A stretch of 64,000 nucleotides of DNA from Paenibacillus sp. 32O-W (GTDB lineage: Bacteria > Bacillota > Bacilli > Paenibacillales > NBRC-103111). Under the pieces are notes generated by a model. The model saw nothing but the letters and a program-made list of their open reading frames with translations. It had not been told where the DNA came from and searched no databases. This document shows positions 34,745 through 44,709 of the stretch, piece after piece (position 1 is the stretch's first letter; every line of letters starts with the position of its first letter). The stretch lies in the NCBI RefSeq assembly GCF_007679495.1, contig NZ_VEGP01000013.1:1-64000 (forward strand), in the 5' to 3' direction. A program made the position numbers and the translations under genes.

Positions 34745-35770
34745 ATGTTGTCCGAGCGCCAGAGAAAAATATTGAACGCCATCGTTGATGATTACATTCG
34801 ATCCGCTGAGCCTGTCGGCTCCAGAAGCATTTCCAAGCGGGGAGATGTGGCTTTCAGCCCGGCAACGATCCGTAACGAGATGTCCGATTTGGAGGAAATG
34901 GGTTATTTGGAGCAGCCGCACACTTCTGCGGGCCGAATCCCATCCCATAAGGGATACCGTTATTATGTAGACCATCTAGTCAAGTATGGAACCTTATCCA
35001 GTCACGAGCTGAATGTGATGAAGGTTTTTTTTGCTGAGAAAATACAGGAGATGGAACAGATCTTCCAGCATGCGGCAACCATTCTTTCCGGATTGACCAA
35101 TTATACGTCCATTGTTCTCGGACCCGAGGTGTTCAGCACTACGCTGAAGCATCTGCAAATCATTCCGCTGGATGAAAGGACCGGGGTGGCGATTTTTGTC
35201 ACGAATACCGGGCATGTGGAGAACCGCATTGTCCAAATTCCGGATGGCATGTCGATCTCGGAAATCGAGAAGGCGGTTAACATCCTGAATGCCAAGCTGA
35301 CCCAGGTCCCGCTCTTTCAGCTGAAATCCAAGCTGTATAACGAGATAGGCGCCGAGCTGAGCAAGCATGTCACCCAATACGAAGAGCTCATCCGCACGGT
35401 CGAATCCGCTCTGGAACATAACGAGCAGGATCGAATCTATATGAGCGGGGCAACCAATATGCTGATCCAGCCGGAGTTTAAGGACGTCGATCAAGTCAAG
35501 CTCATTCTCGATACATTGGGAGAAACTCCGGCGATCATGAAGCTGCTGGACGACCTGCCGGAAGGGATTCAGGTCCGGATCGGAAGCGAGAACTCGCTGG
35601 AGGCGATGAGCAACTGCAGTCTGATCACAGCCACTTACTCCTTGGACGGACAATGTCTCGGAACGGTTGGAATTCTCGGCCCGACCCGAATGGAGTACGG
35701 CAAGGTAATCAGCTTGCTCGATTACGTCTCCAAGGATATGGCGCTGCTGCTGGCGCGTTGGTATAAATAA
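34745..35770 (+). CDS. hrcA: HrcA, heat-inducible repressor
   Basis: HrcA represses class I heat-shock genes by binding CIRCE. The 341-residue product has an N-terminal winged helix (MLSERQRKILNAIVDDYIRS, SRSISKRGDVAFSPATIRNE) and GYLEQPHTSAGRIPSHKGYR. The GAF-like dimerisation and inserted domains follow. ATG 34745 is preferred: GGGAGGG lies six bases upstream and MLSERQR is the family N-terminus; an in-frame start five codons upstream would overlap the ribosome-binding site. First gene of the operon, autoregulated through the CIRCE at 34648. The chaperonin gene starts 21 bases after its stop. Confidence 0.96.
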   Translation: MLSERQRKILNAIVDDYIRSAEPVGSRSISKRGDVAFSPATIRNEMSDLEEMGYLEQPHTSAGRIPSHKGYRYYVDHLVKYGTLSSHELNVMKVFFAEKIQEMEQIFQHAATILSGLTNYTSIVLGPEVFSTTLKHLQIIPLDERTGVAIFVTNTGHVENRIVQIPDGMSISEIEKAVNILNAKLTQVPLFQLKSKLYNEIGAELSKHVTQYEELIRTVESALEHNEQDRIYMSGATNMLIQPEFKDVDQVKLILDTLGETPAIMKLLDDLPEGIQVRIGSENSLEAMSNCSLITATYSLDGQCLGTVGILGPTRMEYGKVISLLDYVSKDMALLLARWYK

Positions 35771-35791
35771 TAGAGGAAGGATACCAGGCGA

Positions 35792-37336
35792 ATGAGTCAA
35801 ACGAAGCAAGGCCATTCCGAAGGAGAGGAACGGCATTCCGCGCTGTTGAACAATGCGGGTGCCGTAAGGGCCATTTGTTCGGCCGTAGAGGGAACGCTCG
35901 GCCCCAAAGGGCTTGATACGATGCTCGTGGGCGGTCAGGGAGATGTCCTGATTACGAACGACGGCGCGACGATTCTCGAGCAGATGGATGTCTCCCATCC
36001 CGCCGCCCGGCTGATGGTGCAGGTCGCCCGGTCGCAGCAGCTGTTGGTTGGCGATGGCACGACAACGGCTACCGTGCTGTCGGGAGCGTTGGTCGCCGAA
36101 GGAATCGCCGAGGTGCTGAAGGGGGTTCCCGTGGCTAAGGTGGTAGCCGGAATTCAGGAAGGAGTTCGGCTTGCCATCGGCTATTTGCGGGAGCGGACAC
36201 GTCAAGTGTCCGGCACGGACGATCCGATTTTATACCGGATCGCGTATGTGGCGGGCCGTGAGCGCGAAGAGATCGCCAACCTGGTGATCCGGGCCGCCCA
36301 ATATGCCGGCACCCGAAGATTGTGTGAGGAAACCTACCGGCTGGCGGATGCCGTCGTTCCATCCGCAGCCGAACACAGCGAAGTATGGCCGGGAATCCTG
36401 ATCAACCGGCAGCCGTCCATGCTGCCATGGCTTGCAGAATTGCCGGAACAGCGAATCCTGGTCCTTCAGGATGCGCTGGAGCCCGAACAAACCGAGGAAG
36501 AAGCTTTAAAGACCGAATCGGGATTTAAAGAATATATGCTCCGAAGGAACAGATTCCGAAGCCAGCTTGAACAATTGGCGAAGCTGGGGATCGGCGTCAT
36601 CGCGGTCGACCGCGGTGCCGATCCGGAAGCGGAACAATTTTGCGCCGACCGCGGAATCTTCCTACTGACACGGGTTCCCCGCCGGGAGCTGCGGTTATTG
36701 TGTGAATTTACCGGAGCCAGGCCGGTCCGCCGCGCCGCTTTGGAGAAATCACCGGAAGAATTAGAGGTCTTTCTTGGCCGCGCCGGCAAAATCGGGTATG
36801 ACGAGCGGCTGGAGAAGGTTAAAATAGCAGAAGGCGGAGGCCGTCCGGCCGTCTCGATTCTGGTGGGAGCCAGCACCCGCGAAGTCGGCGGCGAGCTGTC
36901 ACGGATCGCGATGGATGCGGCCGCTGCAGTCCAGGCCGCACTTCGCGGGGGGTATGTACCCGGCGGAGGAACCATCGAGCTGGCAGCCGCAAGGGAAATC
37001 GAACGGTATCGCGAGACGGTTCACGGAATGGAGGCGTTCGGCTTGTCGGCCGTCGCCCGCGCTCTGCGCAAGCCTCTTGCACAAATAGTCGTTAACGCAG
37101 GCTACAACCCGCTGGAGAAGGTGGAGCTGGCCAAGGCTAGCCAAGCGGAGACGAATTCCGATGCCATCGGTATCGATTGCGATACCGGGGAGCTGATCGA
37201 TTGTCTCGAGAGGGAGATTGTCGATCCGGCTTTGGTCAAGATCCATGCCATCCAAGCGGCGGGGGAAGTAGCTTCGGCCATTCTAAGAATTCATACCGTT
37301 GTTAAGATGAAGCCGGGTTACACGGAACGTGATTAA
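35792..37336 (+). CDS. Archaeal-like (TCP-1/thermosome-type, group III) chaperonin
   Basis: This 514-residue chaperonin belongs to the group II-like lineage rather than to GroEL. Visible motifs are [10 protein letters not shown] (36-45), ITNDGATIL (54-62) and the nucleotide-binding [10 protein letters not shown] (87-96, D88). [11 protein letters not shown] has D375 at the position of the catalytic aspartate, and [13 protein letters not shown] (388-400) follows. Residues ~228-262 occupy the place of the apical helical protrusion, the built-in lid of thermosomes, so no GroES partner is needed; none is encoded here. It lies between hrcA and grpE under CIRCE control. Such bacterial group III chaperonins in dnaK operons are known from Carboxydothermus and some other Firmicutes. 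It is slightly shorter than archaeal thermosome subunits (about 540-550). A decayed GroEL is excluded by the motif set. Confidence 0.9.
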   Translation: MSQTKQGHSEGEERHSALLNNAGAVRAICSAVEGTLGPKGLDTMLVGGQGDVLITNDGATILEQMDVSHPAARLMVQVARSQQLLVGDGTTTATVLSGALVAEGIAEVLKGVPVAKVVAGIQEGVRLAIGYLRERTRQVSGTDDPILYRIAYVAGREREEIANLVIRAAQYAGTRRLCEETYRLADAVVPSAAEHSEVWPGILINRQPSMLPWLAELPEQRILVLQDALEPEQTEEEALKTESGFKEYMLRRNRFRSQLEQLAKLGIGVIAVDRGADPEAEQFCADRGIFLLTRVPRRELRLLCEFTGARPVRRAALEKSPEELEVFLGRAGKIGYDERLEKVKIAEGGGRPAVSILVGASTREVGGELSRIAMDAAAAVQAALRGGYVPGGGTIELAAAREIERYRETVHGMEAFGLSAVARALRKPLAQIVVNAGYNPLEKVELAKASQAETNSDAIGIDCDTGELIDCLEREIVDPALVKIHAIQAAGEVASAILRIHTVVKMKPGYTERD

Positions 37337-37368
37337 GTCAGAAATTCTGGAATGTGGAAGTCGGATTT

Positions 37369-37419
37369 ATAGCGTTGGAAAAGTTCTATAAATCATCAAT
37401 GCTTCCAGTGTAACGCTAT
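37369..37419 (+). other. Inverted repeat in the chaperonin-grpE spacer
   Basis: ATAGCGTT (37369-37376) is the exact reverse complement of AACGCTAT (37412-37419); GGAA/TTCC extends it inward with a bulge. It ends two bases before the grpE Shine-Dalgarno AAGGAGGTGA, so folding could limit grpE translation or protect a processed mRNA end. Confidence 0.5.
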
Positions 37420-37437
37420 TAAGGAGGTGAAACATTC

Positions 37438-38064
37438 GTGAGTGAACAAGAGAAAGATGCAGCCGTTATAGAAGAGGATAACAACCTGAAGAAGGATAAC
37501 ATAGAAGGTGAAGCCGGATCAGACAAGCCGGAGGACAGCCGGACGGAAGCCGCTTCGGACGGGTCGGCCCAGGCAAGCTCTGCCGGAGAGCAGGCAGATG
37601 CCGAGGAGGGCGCCGACGAACGTATGGAGGAGCTTCGCAGGCAGGCGGAGGAAAACTACCAGCGCTATCTGAGAGCCCAGGCCGATTTCGATAATTTCCG
37701 CAGAAGAACCCGTCAAGAGAAAGAGGAGTTTGCCAAATATGCTTCTTTGAATCTGATCGAGCAGCTTCTGCCGGTTGTCGATAATTTCGAACGGGCGATC
37801 GAATCCAGCAAGGGAACTAAAGATTTCGATGCGCTCGTCAAAGGACTGGAGATGACCTTCCGCCAATTGGATCAAGTGCTTCAACAGGAAGGACTGAAGC
37901 CGATTGAAGCGGTAGGCCAGCCTTTTAATCCGGAGTACCACCAGGCGGTTATGCAGGTGGAATCGGAAGAATATGAAGAAGGAATCGTTGTTGAAGAATT
38001 GCAGAAGGGCTACGTGCTGAAAGAAAAGGTTATTCGTCCTTCCATGGTCAAGGTCAGCATGTAA
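37438..38064 (+). CDS. grpE: GrpE, DnaK nucleotide exchange factor
   Basis: GrpE releases ADP from DnaK and acts as a thermosensor in the DnaK cycle. The 208-residue product has an acidic, disordered N-terminus (about 1-60, Glu/Asp/Ala-rich), then a long helix (EELRRQAEENYQRYLRAQAD, FDNFRRRTRQEKEE) and a C-terminal beta domain ending KGYVLKEKVIRPSMVKVS, the normal family ending. The start is GTG, with AAGGAGGTGA seven bases upstream. The spacer from the chaperonin gene carries an inverted repeat. dnaK follows 61 bases later. Confidence 0.95.
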   Translation: MSEQEKDAAVIEEDNNLKKDNIEGEAGSDKPEDSRTEAASDGSAQASSAGEQADAEEGADERMEELRRQAEENYQRYLRAQADFDNFRRRTRQEKEEFAKYASLNLIEQLLPVVDNFERAIESSKGTKDFDALVKGLEMTFRQLDQVLQQEGLKPIEAVGQPFNPEYHQAVMQVESEEYEEGIVVEELQKGYVLKEKVIRPSMVKVSM

Positions 38065-38110
38065 GCTTTTCGTGCACTAAGCGGCATTCAACGGCATATG
38101 ACATATTTGA

Positions 38111-39967
<1,857 letters not shown>

Positions 39968-40000
39968 TATCCGAATTGTTCTTTGGTTGTGGATTTGACT

Positions 40001-40043
40001 GAAGGAGGTCAAAGTCGGGACCGGCCTGACTTTGACTTTCCTT
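40001..40043 (+). other. Hairpin in the dnaK-dnaJ spacer
   Basis: GTCAAAGTC (40008-40016) pairs exactly with GACTTTGAC (40028-40036); flanking GGA/TCC add pairs. It has no T tract directly after it, so partial termination or mRNA stabilisation is more likely than full termination. It would lower dnaJ relative to dnaK. Confidence 0.45.
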
Positions 40044-40125
40044 GCTGTAGGGAGCTTTTTTGACATTCTGTCATCATTCTTAGGATAAGGCAGCCTCCAG
40101 AACACCGGCGGAAAGAGGTGAACAA

Positions 40126-41244
40126 GTGAGTAAACGCGACTATTATGAAGTGCTTGGGGTGGATCGTAACGCGACTCCCGAGGAGATCAAGAAATCGTTC
40201 CGGAAATTGGCGAGACAATACCACCCGGACGTGAATAAAGAAGCGGATGCGGAAGAGAAGTTTAAAGAAGTTAAGGAAGCTTATGATGTTCTGAGCGATT
40301 CCCAGAAACGGGCCACTTACGACCAGTTCGGCCATGTAGATCCTAACCAGGGAATGGGTGGCGGCGGTTTCGAAGGAATGGATTTCGGAGGCTTCGGAGA
40401 TATCTTCGATATGTTCTTCGGCGGAGGCGGCAGAAGGAATCCTAACGCCCCCCAACGAGGCAGCGACCTTCAATATTCCATGACGATCGAGTTCAAAGAG
40501 GCGGTATTCGGGAAAGAGACCGACATCGAAATCCCGCGGACGGAATCCTGTGATCATTGCCATGGCTCCGGGGCAAAGCCGGGAACGCGGCCGGACACCT
40601 GTCCGGGCTGTAAGGGAACCGGTCAGCAGGAAGTCATTCAGAATACGGCGTTCGGACGTATTGTCAACCGAAGGGTCTGCTCGCAGTGTAATGGGCAAGG
40701 GCAGATCATTCGGGAAAAATGCGGCGAGTGCCACGGTACGGGCAAAGTGAAAAAACGGAGAAAAATTCACGTTAAAATCCCGGCCGGTGTGGATGAAGGT
40801 GCTCAGCTTCGGGTATCGGGCGAAGGGGAGCCCGGAACGCGCGGAGGCCCGCCTGGAGATTTGTACATCGTTATTCGTGTGAAGCCTCATGAATTTTTCG
40901 AGCGTGAGGGCGACGATATCTATTGTGAGGTTCCCCTCACCTTCACCCAGGCCGCGCTGGGCGATGAAATAGAAATTCCTACACTGACGGAGAAGGTTAA
41001 GCTGAAAATCCCGGCGGGAACACAGACAGACACCTATTTCCGATTAAGAGGCAAAGGGGTTCCGAGATTGCGGGGCTACGGCCAGGGAGACCAGCATGTG
41101 AAGGTCGTTGTGGTCACTCCGACCCATCTGAACGAAGAACAGAAGGAATTGCTTCGCGCCTTCTCCAAGCTTAGCGGAGAGAAGACGCACGAGCAGAATC
41201 AATCGATTTTCGAGCGGATGAAGAAAGCATTCCTCGGGGATTAA
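40126..41244 (+). CDS. dnaJ: DnaJ, Hsp40 co-chaperone
   Basis: DnaJ delivers substrates to DnaK and stimulates its ATPase. This is a full type I DnaJ of 372 residues. The J domain has [10 protein letters not shown] (HPD), followed by a Gly/Phe-rich segment (about 75-105) and four CxxCxGxG zinc repeats ([32 protein letters not shown], about 145-210). The beta-sheet C-terminal domains end with [20 protein letters not shown]. The start is GTG, with AAAGAGGTGAA upstream. Last gene of the operon; a terminator follows. Confidence 0.97.
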   Translation: MSKRDYYEVLGVDRNATPEEIKKSFRKLARQYHPDVNKEADAEEKFKEVKEAYDVLSDSQKRATYDQFGHVDPNQGMGGGGFEGMDFGGFGDIFDMFFGGGGRRNPNAPQRGSDLQYSMTIEFKEAVFGKETDIEIPRTESCDHCHGSGAKPGTRPDTCPGCKGTGQQEVIQNTAFGRIVNRRVCSQCNGQGQIIREKCGECHGTGKVKKRRKIHVKIPAGVDEGAQLRVSGEGEPGTRGGPPGDLYIVIRVKPHEFFEREGDDIYCEVPLTFTQAALGDEIEIPTLTEKVKLKIPAGTQTDTYFRLRGKGVPRLRGYGQGDQHVKVVVVTPTHLNEEQKELLRAFSKLSGEKTHEQNQSIFERMKKAFLGD

Positions 41245-41261
41245 TAGCGGAATCATTGAAG

Positions 41262-41294
41262 GGACCGGTCGTCTTGGACGATTCGGTCCTTTTT
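41262..41294 (+). terminator. dnaK operon terminator
   Basis: GGACCG (41262-41267) and TCGTC pair with GACGA and CGGTCC (41284-41289) across a TTG loop, followed by five T. Confidence 0.88.
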
Positions 41295-41633
41295 GCATGG
41301 ATTTGAAACCCTAGCATGATTATGAGCCTTGTGTGTCTCGCCAAGGAAAACGAATCGGGCGGATCTTGTCAACGAACTAAATAAGCTGGTCCGCATTCCG
41401 ACGAACAGGAATTTCACATCGTTCATTTGGCTTCCCTAAGTTATCCTTCAACAAGCACTTATAGAACAAGAGCCTGCTCACCGACAGCCATCCTTGTTAG
41501 TTGATTTTGCCTCAATTGGACAGATTATTGCATGAACCGGGGAAGGGAAGGTTAAACTATGCGGGATCAGGGAAATCCGCCCCGGCAGAGGCCATTGCAA
41601 ACCCAGGGAAATCTAAATGTCATGACAAAGATA

Positions 41634-41939
41634 GTGAAAAGTCCAACAGCGAAAATGTAACGGAACCGGGAGACCCTATTTCGTCAAAATAGGCGTTTTT
41701 TTAAAATATAAGAAAGTATAAGTTTTCATCTATACCTGTTCTTATATTTCATCGGTAAACGTGCCCGTCCTAAGGACGGCGATAGCCGTTTATCCTTGGA
41801 TTAACGGACACAGCTGCGCTTATTGCTTGGAATTCTCCTACTTTCGTGTGAATTTCTTGGGAATAGGGTCATTCGAGTCCGTTAAAATTACCGAAAGACC
41901 ATTCTGGAGCCATTAAGGTTTCTAGGGTCCGTTAAAACT
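41634..41939 (-). repeat. Family 3 repeat, copy interrupted by a family 2 element
   Basis: 41634-41700 is nearly the exact reverse complement of about 7699-7767 (CAACAGCGAAAATGTAACGG, CCTATTTCGTCAAAATAGG). 41798-41939 is a more diverged reverse complement of about 7555-7695 (CTACTTTCG, TGACCGAAAG-like, GGTCCGTTAAAA). Between them lies family 2 copy B. The two copies of family 3 therefore reveal a clean insertion. Confidence 0.8.
41702..41796 (+). repeat. Family 2 structured repeat, copy B (inserted into family 3)
   Basis: This 95-bp element begins AAATATAAG and ends ATCCTTG. An imperfect outer palindrome (AAATATAAGAAAGTATAAG against TATACCTGTTCTTATATTT) is followed by GGTAAACG...CGTTTATCC enclosing the perfect hairpin CCGTCC-TAA-GGACGG. 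It starts directly after the T7 tract of the hairpin CCTATTT-CGTCA-AAATAGG (41673-41700). The intact family 3 copy lacks it. Confidence 0.85.
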
Positions 41940-42077
41940 CCTATACATCGTTATAAGCGATACCGGAAGGCGGCAGGCATAATGGAACAAAAGCGGCGCG
42001 AAGTTTTTAACTTAAGCAGGATGCCGCTGGTCTCAGAGATTTAGAGGAAACAGTGATAAGGGAGGATGGACAAAGTG

Positions 42078-42239
42078 ATGAAGGAAAGAGAAAACCCGCA
42101 AGACCTGCAAACAATGAATGACAAGAACTTGCCGATAGCCAGAAATGAGGATGTTGAATTCTCGAGAGAGCTCGCCGATGAAGACGATCTGGAGGCTTTG
42201 GCAAGAGCGGAAGCGGCGGACGAAAGGGCGGAGTCCTGA
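42078..42239 (+). CDS. YfhD-like small acidic protein
   Basis: This small gene encodes about 53 residues (57 if initiated at ATG 42066). The sequence includes ARNEDVEFSRELADEDDLEA and ARAEAADERAES. That pattern resembles the Bacillus YfhD family of short, acidic, soluble proteins of unknown function. AAGGGAGGA lies 9-12 bases before GTG 42075/ATG 42078, while ATG 42066 overlaps it. The stop TGA overlaps the next start by one base (TGATG), indicating translational coupling. I know no role for the family. Confidence 0.7.
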   Translation: MKERENPQDLQTMNDKNLPIARNEDVEFSRELADEDDLEALARAEAADERAES

Positions 42240-42613
42240 TGGCGGAGAAAAATATTTTGGCCTATTTCAAAAGCCCGGAGGAAGCCGAGGAAGTGGCGTC
42301 CAAACTAAAGGCGATGCGTGCGGTCGACGTGCAGATCGATCGGATCAGCCGGTTTCCCGGCGAGCCGGTGGAAGAAACGTTCAATCCTCTAACGGGGAAT
42401 GTCAGCGGACTTGGAGCTCTGACCTCCGATGCCGATGTGTCCAATAAGGATGTGGGTGTACTGATTGCGGCCGATGTAACCGCAAGCGGAATGAGCGACG
42501 GCCGCCAGGAGGATGTGGTTACGGGCAGGGATATTTTGCTCACGGCCGTCGTTGAGGAAGATATTCACCAGCAAGCTTTAAAAGTAATCGAGGAAAGCGG
42601 CGGCCTTGTTTGA
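42239..42613 (+). CDS. Conserved-looking hypothetical protein, possibly stress-related
   Basis: This 124-residue soluble protein has an N-terminal alpha/beta segment (KNILAYFKSPEEAEEVASKL, DVQIDRISRF). A middle stretch of small residues follows (NPLTGNVSGLGALTSDADV), and the second half repeats a beta-strand/helix pattern (DVGVLIAADVTASGMSDG, ILLTAVVEEDIHQQALKVIE). The N-terminus recalls general-stress proteins of the YflT/GsiB-neighbour type only loosely; I do not recognise a defined family. No signal peptide or membrane segment. Coupled to the YfhD-like gene, so the two probably act or are induced together. A terminator follows at 42756. Confidence 0.6.
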   Translation: MAEKNILAYFKSPEEAEEVASKLKAMRAVDVQIDRISRFPGEPVEETFNPLTGNVSGLGALTSDADVSNKDVGVLIAADVTASGMSDGRQEDVVTGRDILLTAVVEEDIHQQALKVIEESGGLV

Positions 42614-42755
42614 GAGCCGTAGGGGCCCTATATTGGAAAACAGAGAAACGGATGCTCGGCATTCTCCTTACCCAGATGCTCTAAATCATTAAAGACGGAC
42701 GAAGGCAGGCTTATCGAAGCGCATCCCCCTCATGCTGCAGGCATGTCAATCTGTC

Positions 42756-42784
42756 AAAACCGGGGTTTTTCCCCGGTTTTCTTC
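42756..42784 (+). terminator. Terminator of the YfhD-like/hypothetical pair
   Basis: AAAACCGGGG (42756-42765) pairs with CCCCGGTTTT (42771-42780) across five T; the tract TTTTCTTC ends exactly where family 2 copy C begins. Confidence 0.88.
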
Positions 42785-42878
42785 AAATATAAGACAGGTA
42801 TAAGTTCACCTTATACCTGTCTTATATTTCATCGGTAAACGCGCCAGTCCAAAGGACGGCGATAACCGTTTATCCTTG
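42785..42878 (+). repeat. Family 2 structured repeat, copy C
   Basis: This 94-bp element has a perfect 20-bp outer palindrome: AAATATAAGACAGGTATAAG (42785-42804) and its reverse complement after a TTCAC loop. GGTAAACG...CGTTTATCC encloses AGTCC-AAA-GGACG. It ends ATCCTTG. It starts directly after a terminator T tract. Confidence 0.85.
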
Positions 42879-42935
42879 TGCCGTAACAAACATTAGCTCC
42901 TATATGCCATATTCATATTTATCTGCCAAAAAAGT

Positions 42936-42963
42936 TTTACTGGTGTATAGGATGTAGTACAAT
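42936..42963 (+). promoter_or_regulatory. prmA operon promoter
   Basis: TTTACT (42936-42941), 16 bases, then TACAAT (42958-42963). The leader to the prmA ATG is about 45 nt. Confidence 0.6.
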
Positions 42964-43014
42964 AGACCTTAATGTATTTCCCGGCGTAGTTGCCGAATGG
43001 ATAGGAGGGTTTTC

Positions 43015-43986
43015 ATGCGTTGGCATGAAGTTACGGTAGATACGACAGAAGAAGCCGTTGAAATGATTACTAATTTTTTGCATGAGCTTGGGGCGGGTGG
43101 AGTTTCGATTGAGGAATCCGGAACGCTCAACAAGCCTCGCGACACATCGTTGGGGCAATGGTATGAGCTTCCTTTGAACGATATTCCGGAGGGCCGGGCC
43201 ATCATTAAAGGCTACTATCCCGAAGGAACGGACATGGATAGCCTGTTGGCGAAGCTGAAGCAATCGGTAGCGCAATTGGAAGAGTTCGAAATTGACACAG
43301 GCTCGCCCGTATTCGGGCATACCCTTGTGGATGACGAGGATTGGGCCACTGCCTGGAAGCAGTACTATAAGCCTTTGCGGATTTCGGACCGATTGACGGT
43401 CAAGCCAACGTGGGAAGACTATACTCCGTCTCCCGGGGAAATTGTTCTGGAGCTGGATCCCGGTATGGCCTTCGGTACGGGAACGCATGCGACAACGGCT
43501 CTTTGTCTTAGAACATTGGACAAGGTCATTCGCGGCGGTGAGGATGTGATCGATGTCGGCACCGGCTCCGGAGTGCTTGCGATTGCCGCAGCCAAGCTGG
43601 GAGCGAGAGCAGTGCTCGCGCTTGATCTGGATCCTGTGGCCGTTTCCAGTGCGGCGGAGAATTCCAGATTGAACGGTCTGGAGGAGCAGATTCACGTCAT
43701 GCAAAGCGATCTTCTCGGGGCTTTGAAAGGACAAGCCCCGGCTTCGGAGGCAGCGCAGGTCCGGCTCCCGGTGCAGGTGGTGGTAGCCAATATATTGGCG
43801 GAAATCATTTTGCAATTCGTAGGGGATGTTTACGAAGCCCTGCAGCCCGGAGGAGTCTATATCGCATCCGGGATCATAGCGCCCAAGCAGGCGGCAGTGG
43901 AACAAGCGCTGACAGAGCATGGCTTTGTTATAGAGGCAACTTACCAGGAACAAGATTGGGTCGCTCTTGTTGCGCGAAAATTGTAG
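43015..43986 (+). CDS. prmA: Ribosomal protein L11 methyltransferase
   Basis: PrmA trimethylates ribosomal protein L11. The 323-residue product starts MRWHEVTVDTTEEAVEM, with the N-terminal L11-recognition domain. The SAM-binding core follows with VIDVGTGSGVLAIAAAKLGA and VVANILAEIIL (NxxA/PxY-like catalytic loop region). ATG 43015 is preceded by AGGAGGG at five bases; an in-frame start six codons upstream has no site. It matches B. subtilis yqeT, here separated from dnaJ by two small genes and repeats. It is first gene of a run through the M50 protease, rsmE and mtaB. Confidence 0.94.
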   Translation: MRWHEVTVDTTEEAVEMITNFLHELGAGGVSIEESGTLNKPRDTSLGQWYELPLNDIPEGRAIIKGYYPEGTDMDSLLAKLKQSVAQLEEFEIDTGSPVFGHTLVDDEDWATAWKQYYKPLRISDRLTVKPTWEDYTPSPGEIVLELDPGMAFGTGTHATTALCLRTLDKVIRGGEDVIDVGTGSGVLAIAAAKLGARAVLALDLDPVAVSSAAENSRLNGLEEQIHVMQSDLLGALKGQAPASEAAQVRLPVQVVVANILAEIILQFVGDVYEALQPGGVYIASGIIAPKQAAVEQALTEHGFVIEATYQEQDWVALVARKL

Positions 43987-44004
43987 AGGGCGGAGGGACC
44001 CGTT

Positions 44005-44709
44005 TTGGAAAATTTTTTGAGATTTCCGCTGGAGCAAATTCCGTTTGTTTTTCTCGTGCTCCTGATCGCTTTCACGCTGCACGAGTTCGCGCATGCTTAC
44101 GCCGCCGACAGATTCGGCGATCCGACCCCGCGCTCGATGGGCCGGGTCACATTAAACCCAAAGGTTCATCTGGATCTTCTCGGGACCATCCTTATCTTTC
44201 TGGTCGGCTTCGGCTGGGCCAAGCCGGTGCTTGTCAGGCGAAGCAGCTTCCGCAAACCGCGTTTAATGAGCATCATTGTTTCCGCCGTCGGGCCGCTTGC
44301 CAATCTGGTCATAGCTTTTATCGGTATTCTATTAACATATCTATTGGCTTATTTCGGCTTGTTTGACCTGATGAGCCCCGGTGTATTCGAGGCGGTGCGA
44401 GTCTTTTTGAGCCTCTTGATCTTTATGAACCTGATTCTGTTTCTGTTCAATCTGCTGCCCTTGCCGCCTCTCGACGGATACCGGATCGTGCAGGAGTTCC
44501 TTCCGGTCCATACCCGGTTGAAGCTGCAGCAATTTGAGCAGTGGGCCTTCTTTCTCTTTTTGCTTATTGTTTTCATCCGACCGCTGTACAACGTCACCTT
44601 GGGGCCGTTTTTCTCTTTATGGGTGCCCCTGTTGTTCGGGATGGACTCTGTTTTTCAGGTCATCTTCGGCAAGGCCATCCATTGGGCCACTTTTCTTAAG
44701 ATCGGTTGA
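44005..44709 (+). CDS. Site-2-protease family (M50) membrane metalloprotease
   Basis: This 234-residue membrane protein is of the M50/site-2-protease class. The zinc motif HEFAH (26-30) lies in the first long membrane segment. The second metal-ligand region is LLPLPPLDGYRIVQEF (Asp). About five to six hydrophobic segments are visible. No PDZ or CBS domain is present, so it belongs to the short YwhC-like group rather than to RseP or SpoIVFB. The start is TTG with GGCGGAGGGA upstream. It lies 18 bases after prmA. Substrate unknown; members cleave transmembrane regulators. Confidence 0.85.
   Translation: MENFLRFPLEQIPFVFLVLLIAFTLHEFAHAYAADRFGDPTPRSMGRVTLNPKVHLDLLGTILIFLVGFGWAKPVLVRRSSFRKPRLMSIIVSAVGPLANLVIAFIGILLTYLLAYFGLFDLMSPGVFEAVRVFLSLLIFMNLILFLFNLLPLPPLDGYRIVQEFLPVHTRLKLQQFEQWAFFLFLLIVFIRPLYNVTLGPFFSLWVPLLFGMDSVFQVIFGKAIHWATFLKIG

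Larger units (their letters stand above)
41245..42077. other. Gene-free stretch with terminator and nested repeats
   Basis: This spacer of about 830 bases contains the dnaJ terminator, about 340 bases without recognised content (41295-41633), a family 3 copy (41634-41939) split by a family 2 copy (41702-41796), and about 130 bases leading to the YfhD-like gene. No protein gene is supported between 41245 and 42077. Confidence 0.6.
42614..43014. other. Intergenic stretch before prmA
   Basis: About 400 bases hold a terminator (42756-42784), family 2 copy C directly after it (42785-42878), and the prmA promoter (42936-42963). Nothing recognisable lies in 42614-42755. Confidence 0.6.

Noticed and set aside
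41501-41692. A 63-codon plus-strand frame after dnaJ
   Set aside because: No ribosome-binding site, low-complexity product, and its end lies in the family 3 repeat.
42997-43014. Upstream in-frame start for prmA
   Set aside because: AGGAGGG is spaced for ATG 43015 and the family begins MRWHEVTV; the earlier codon has no site.
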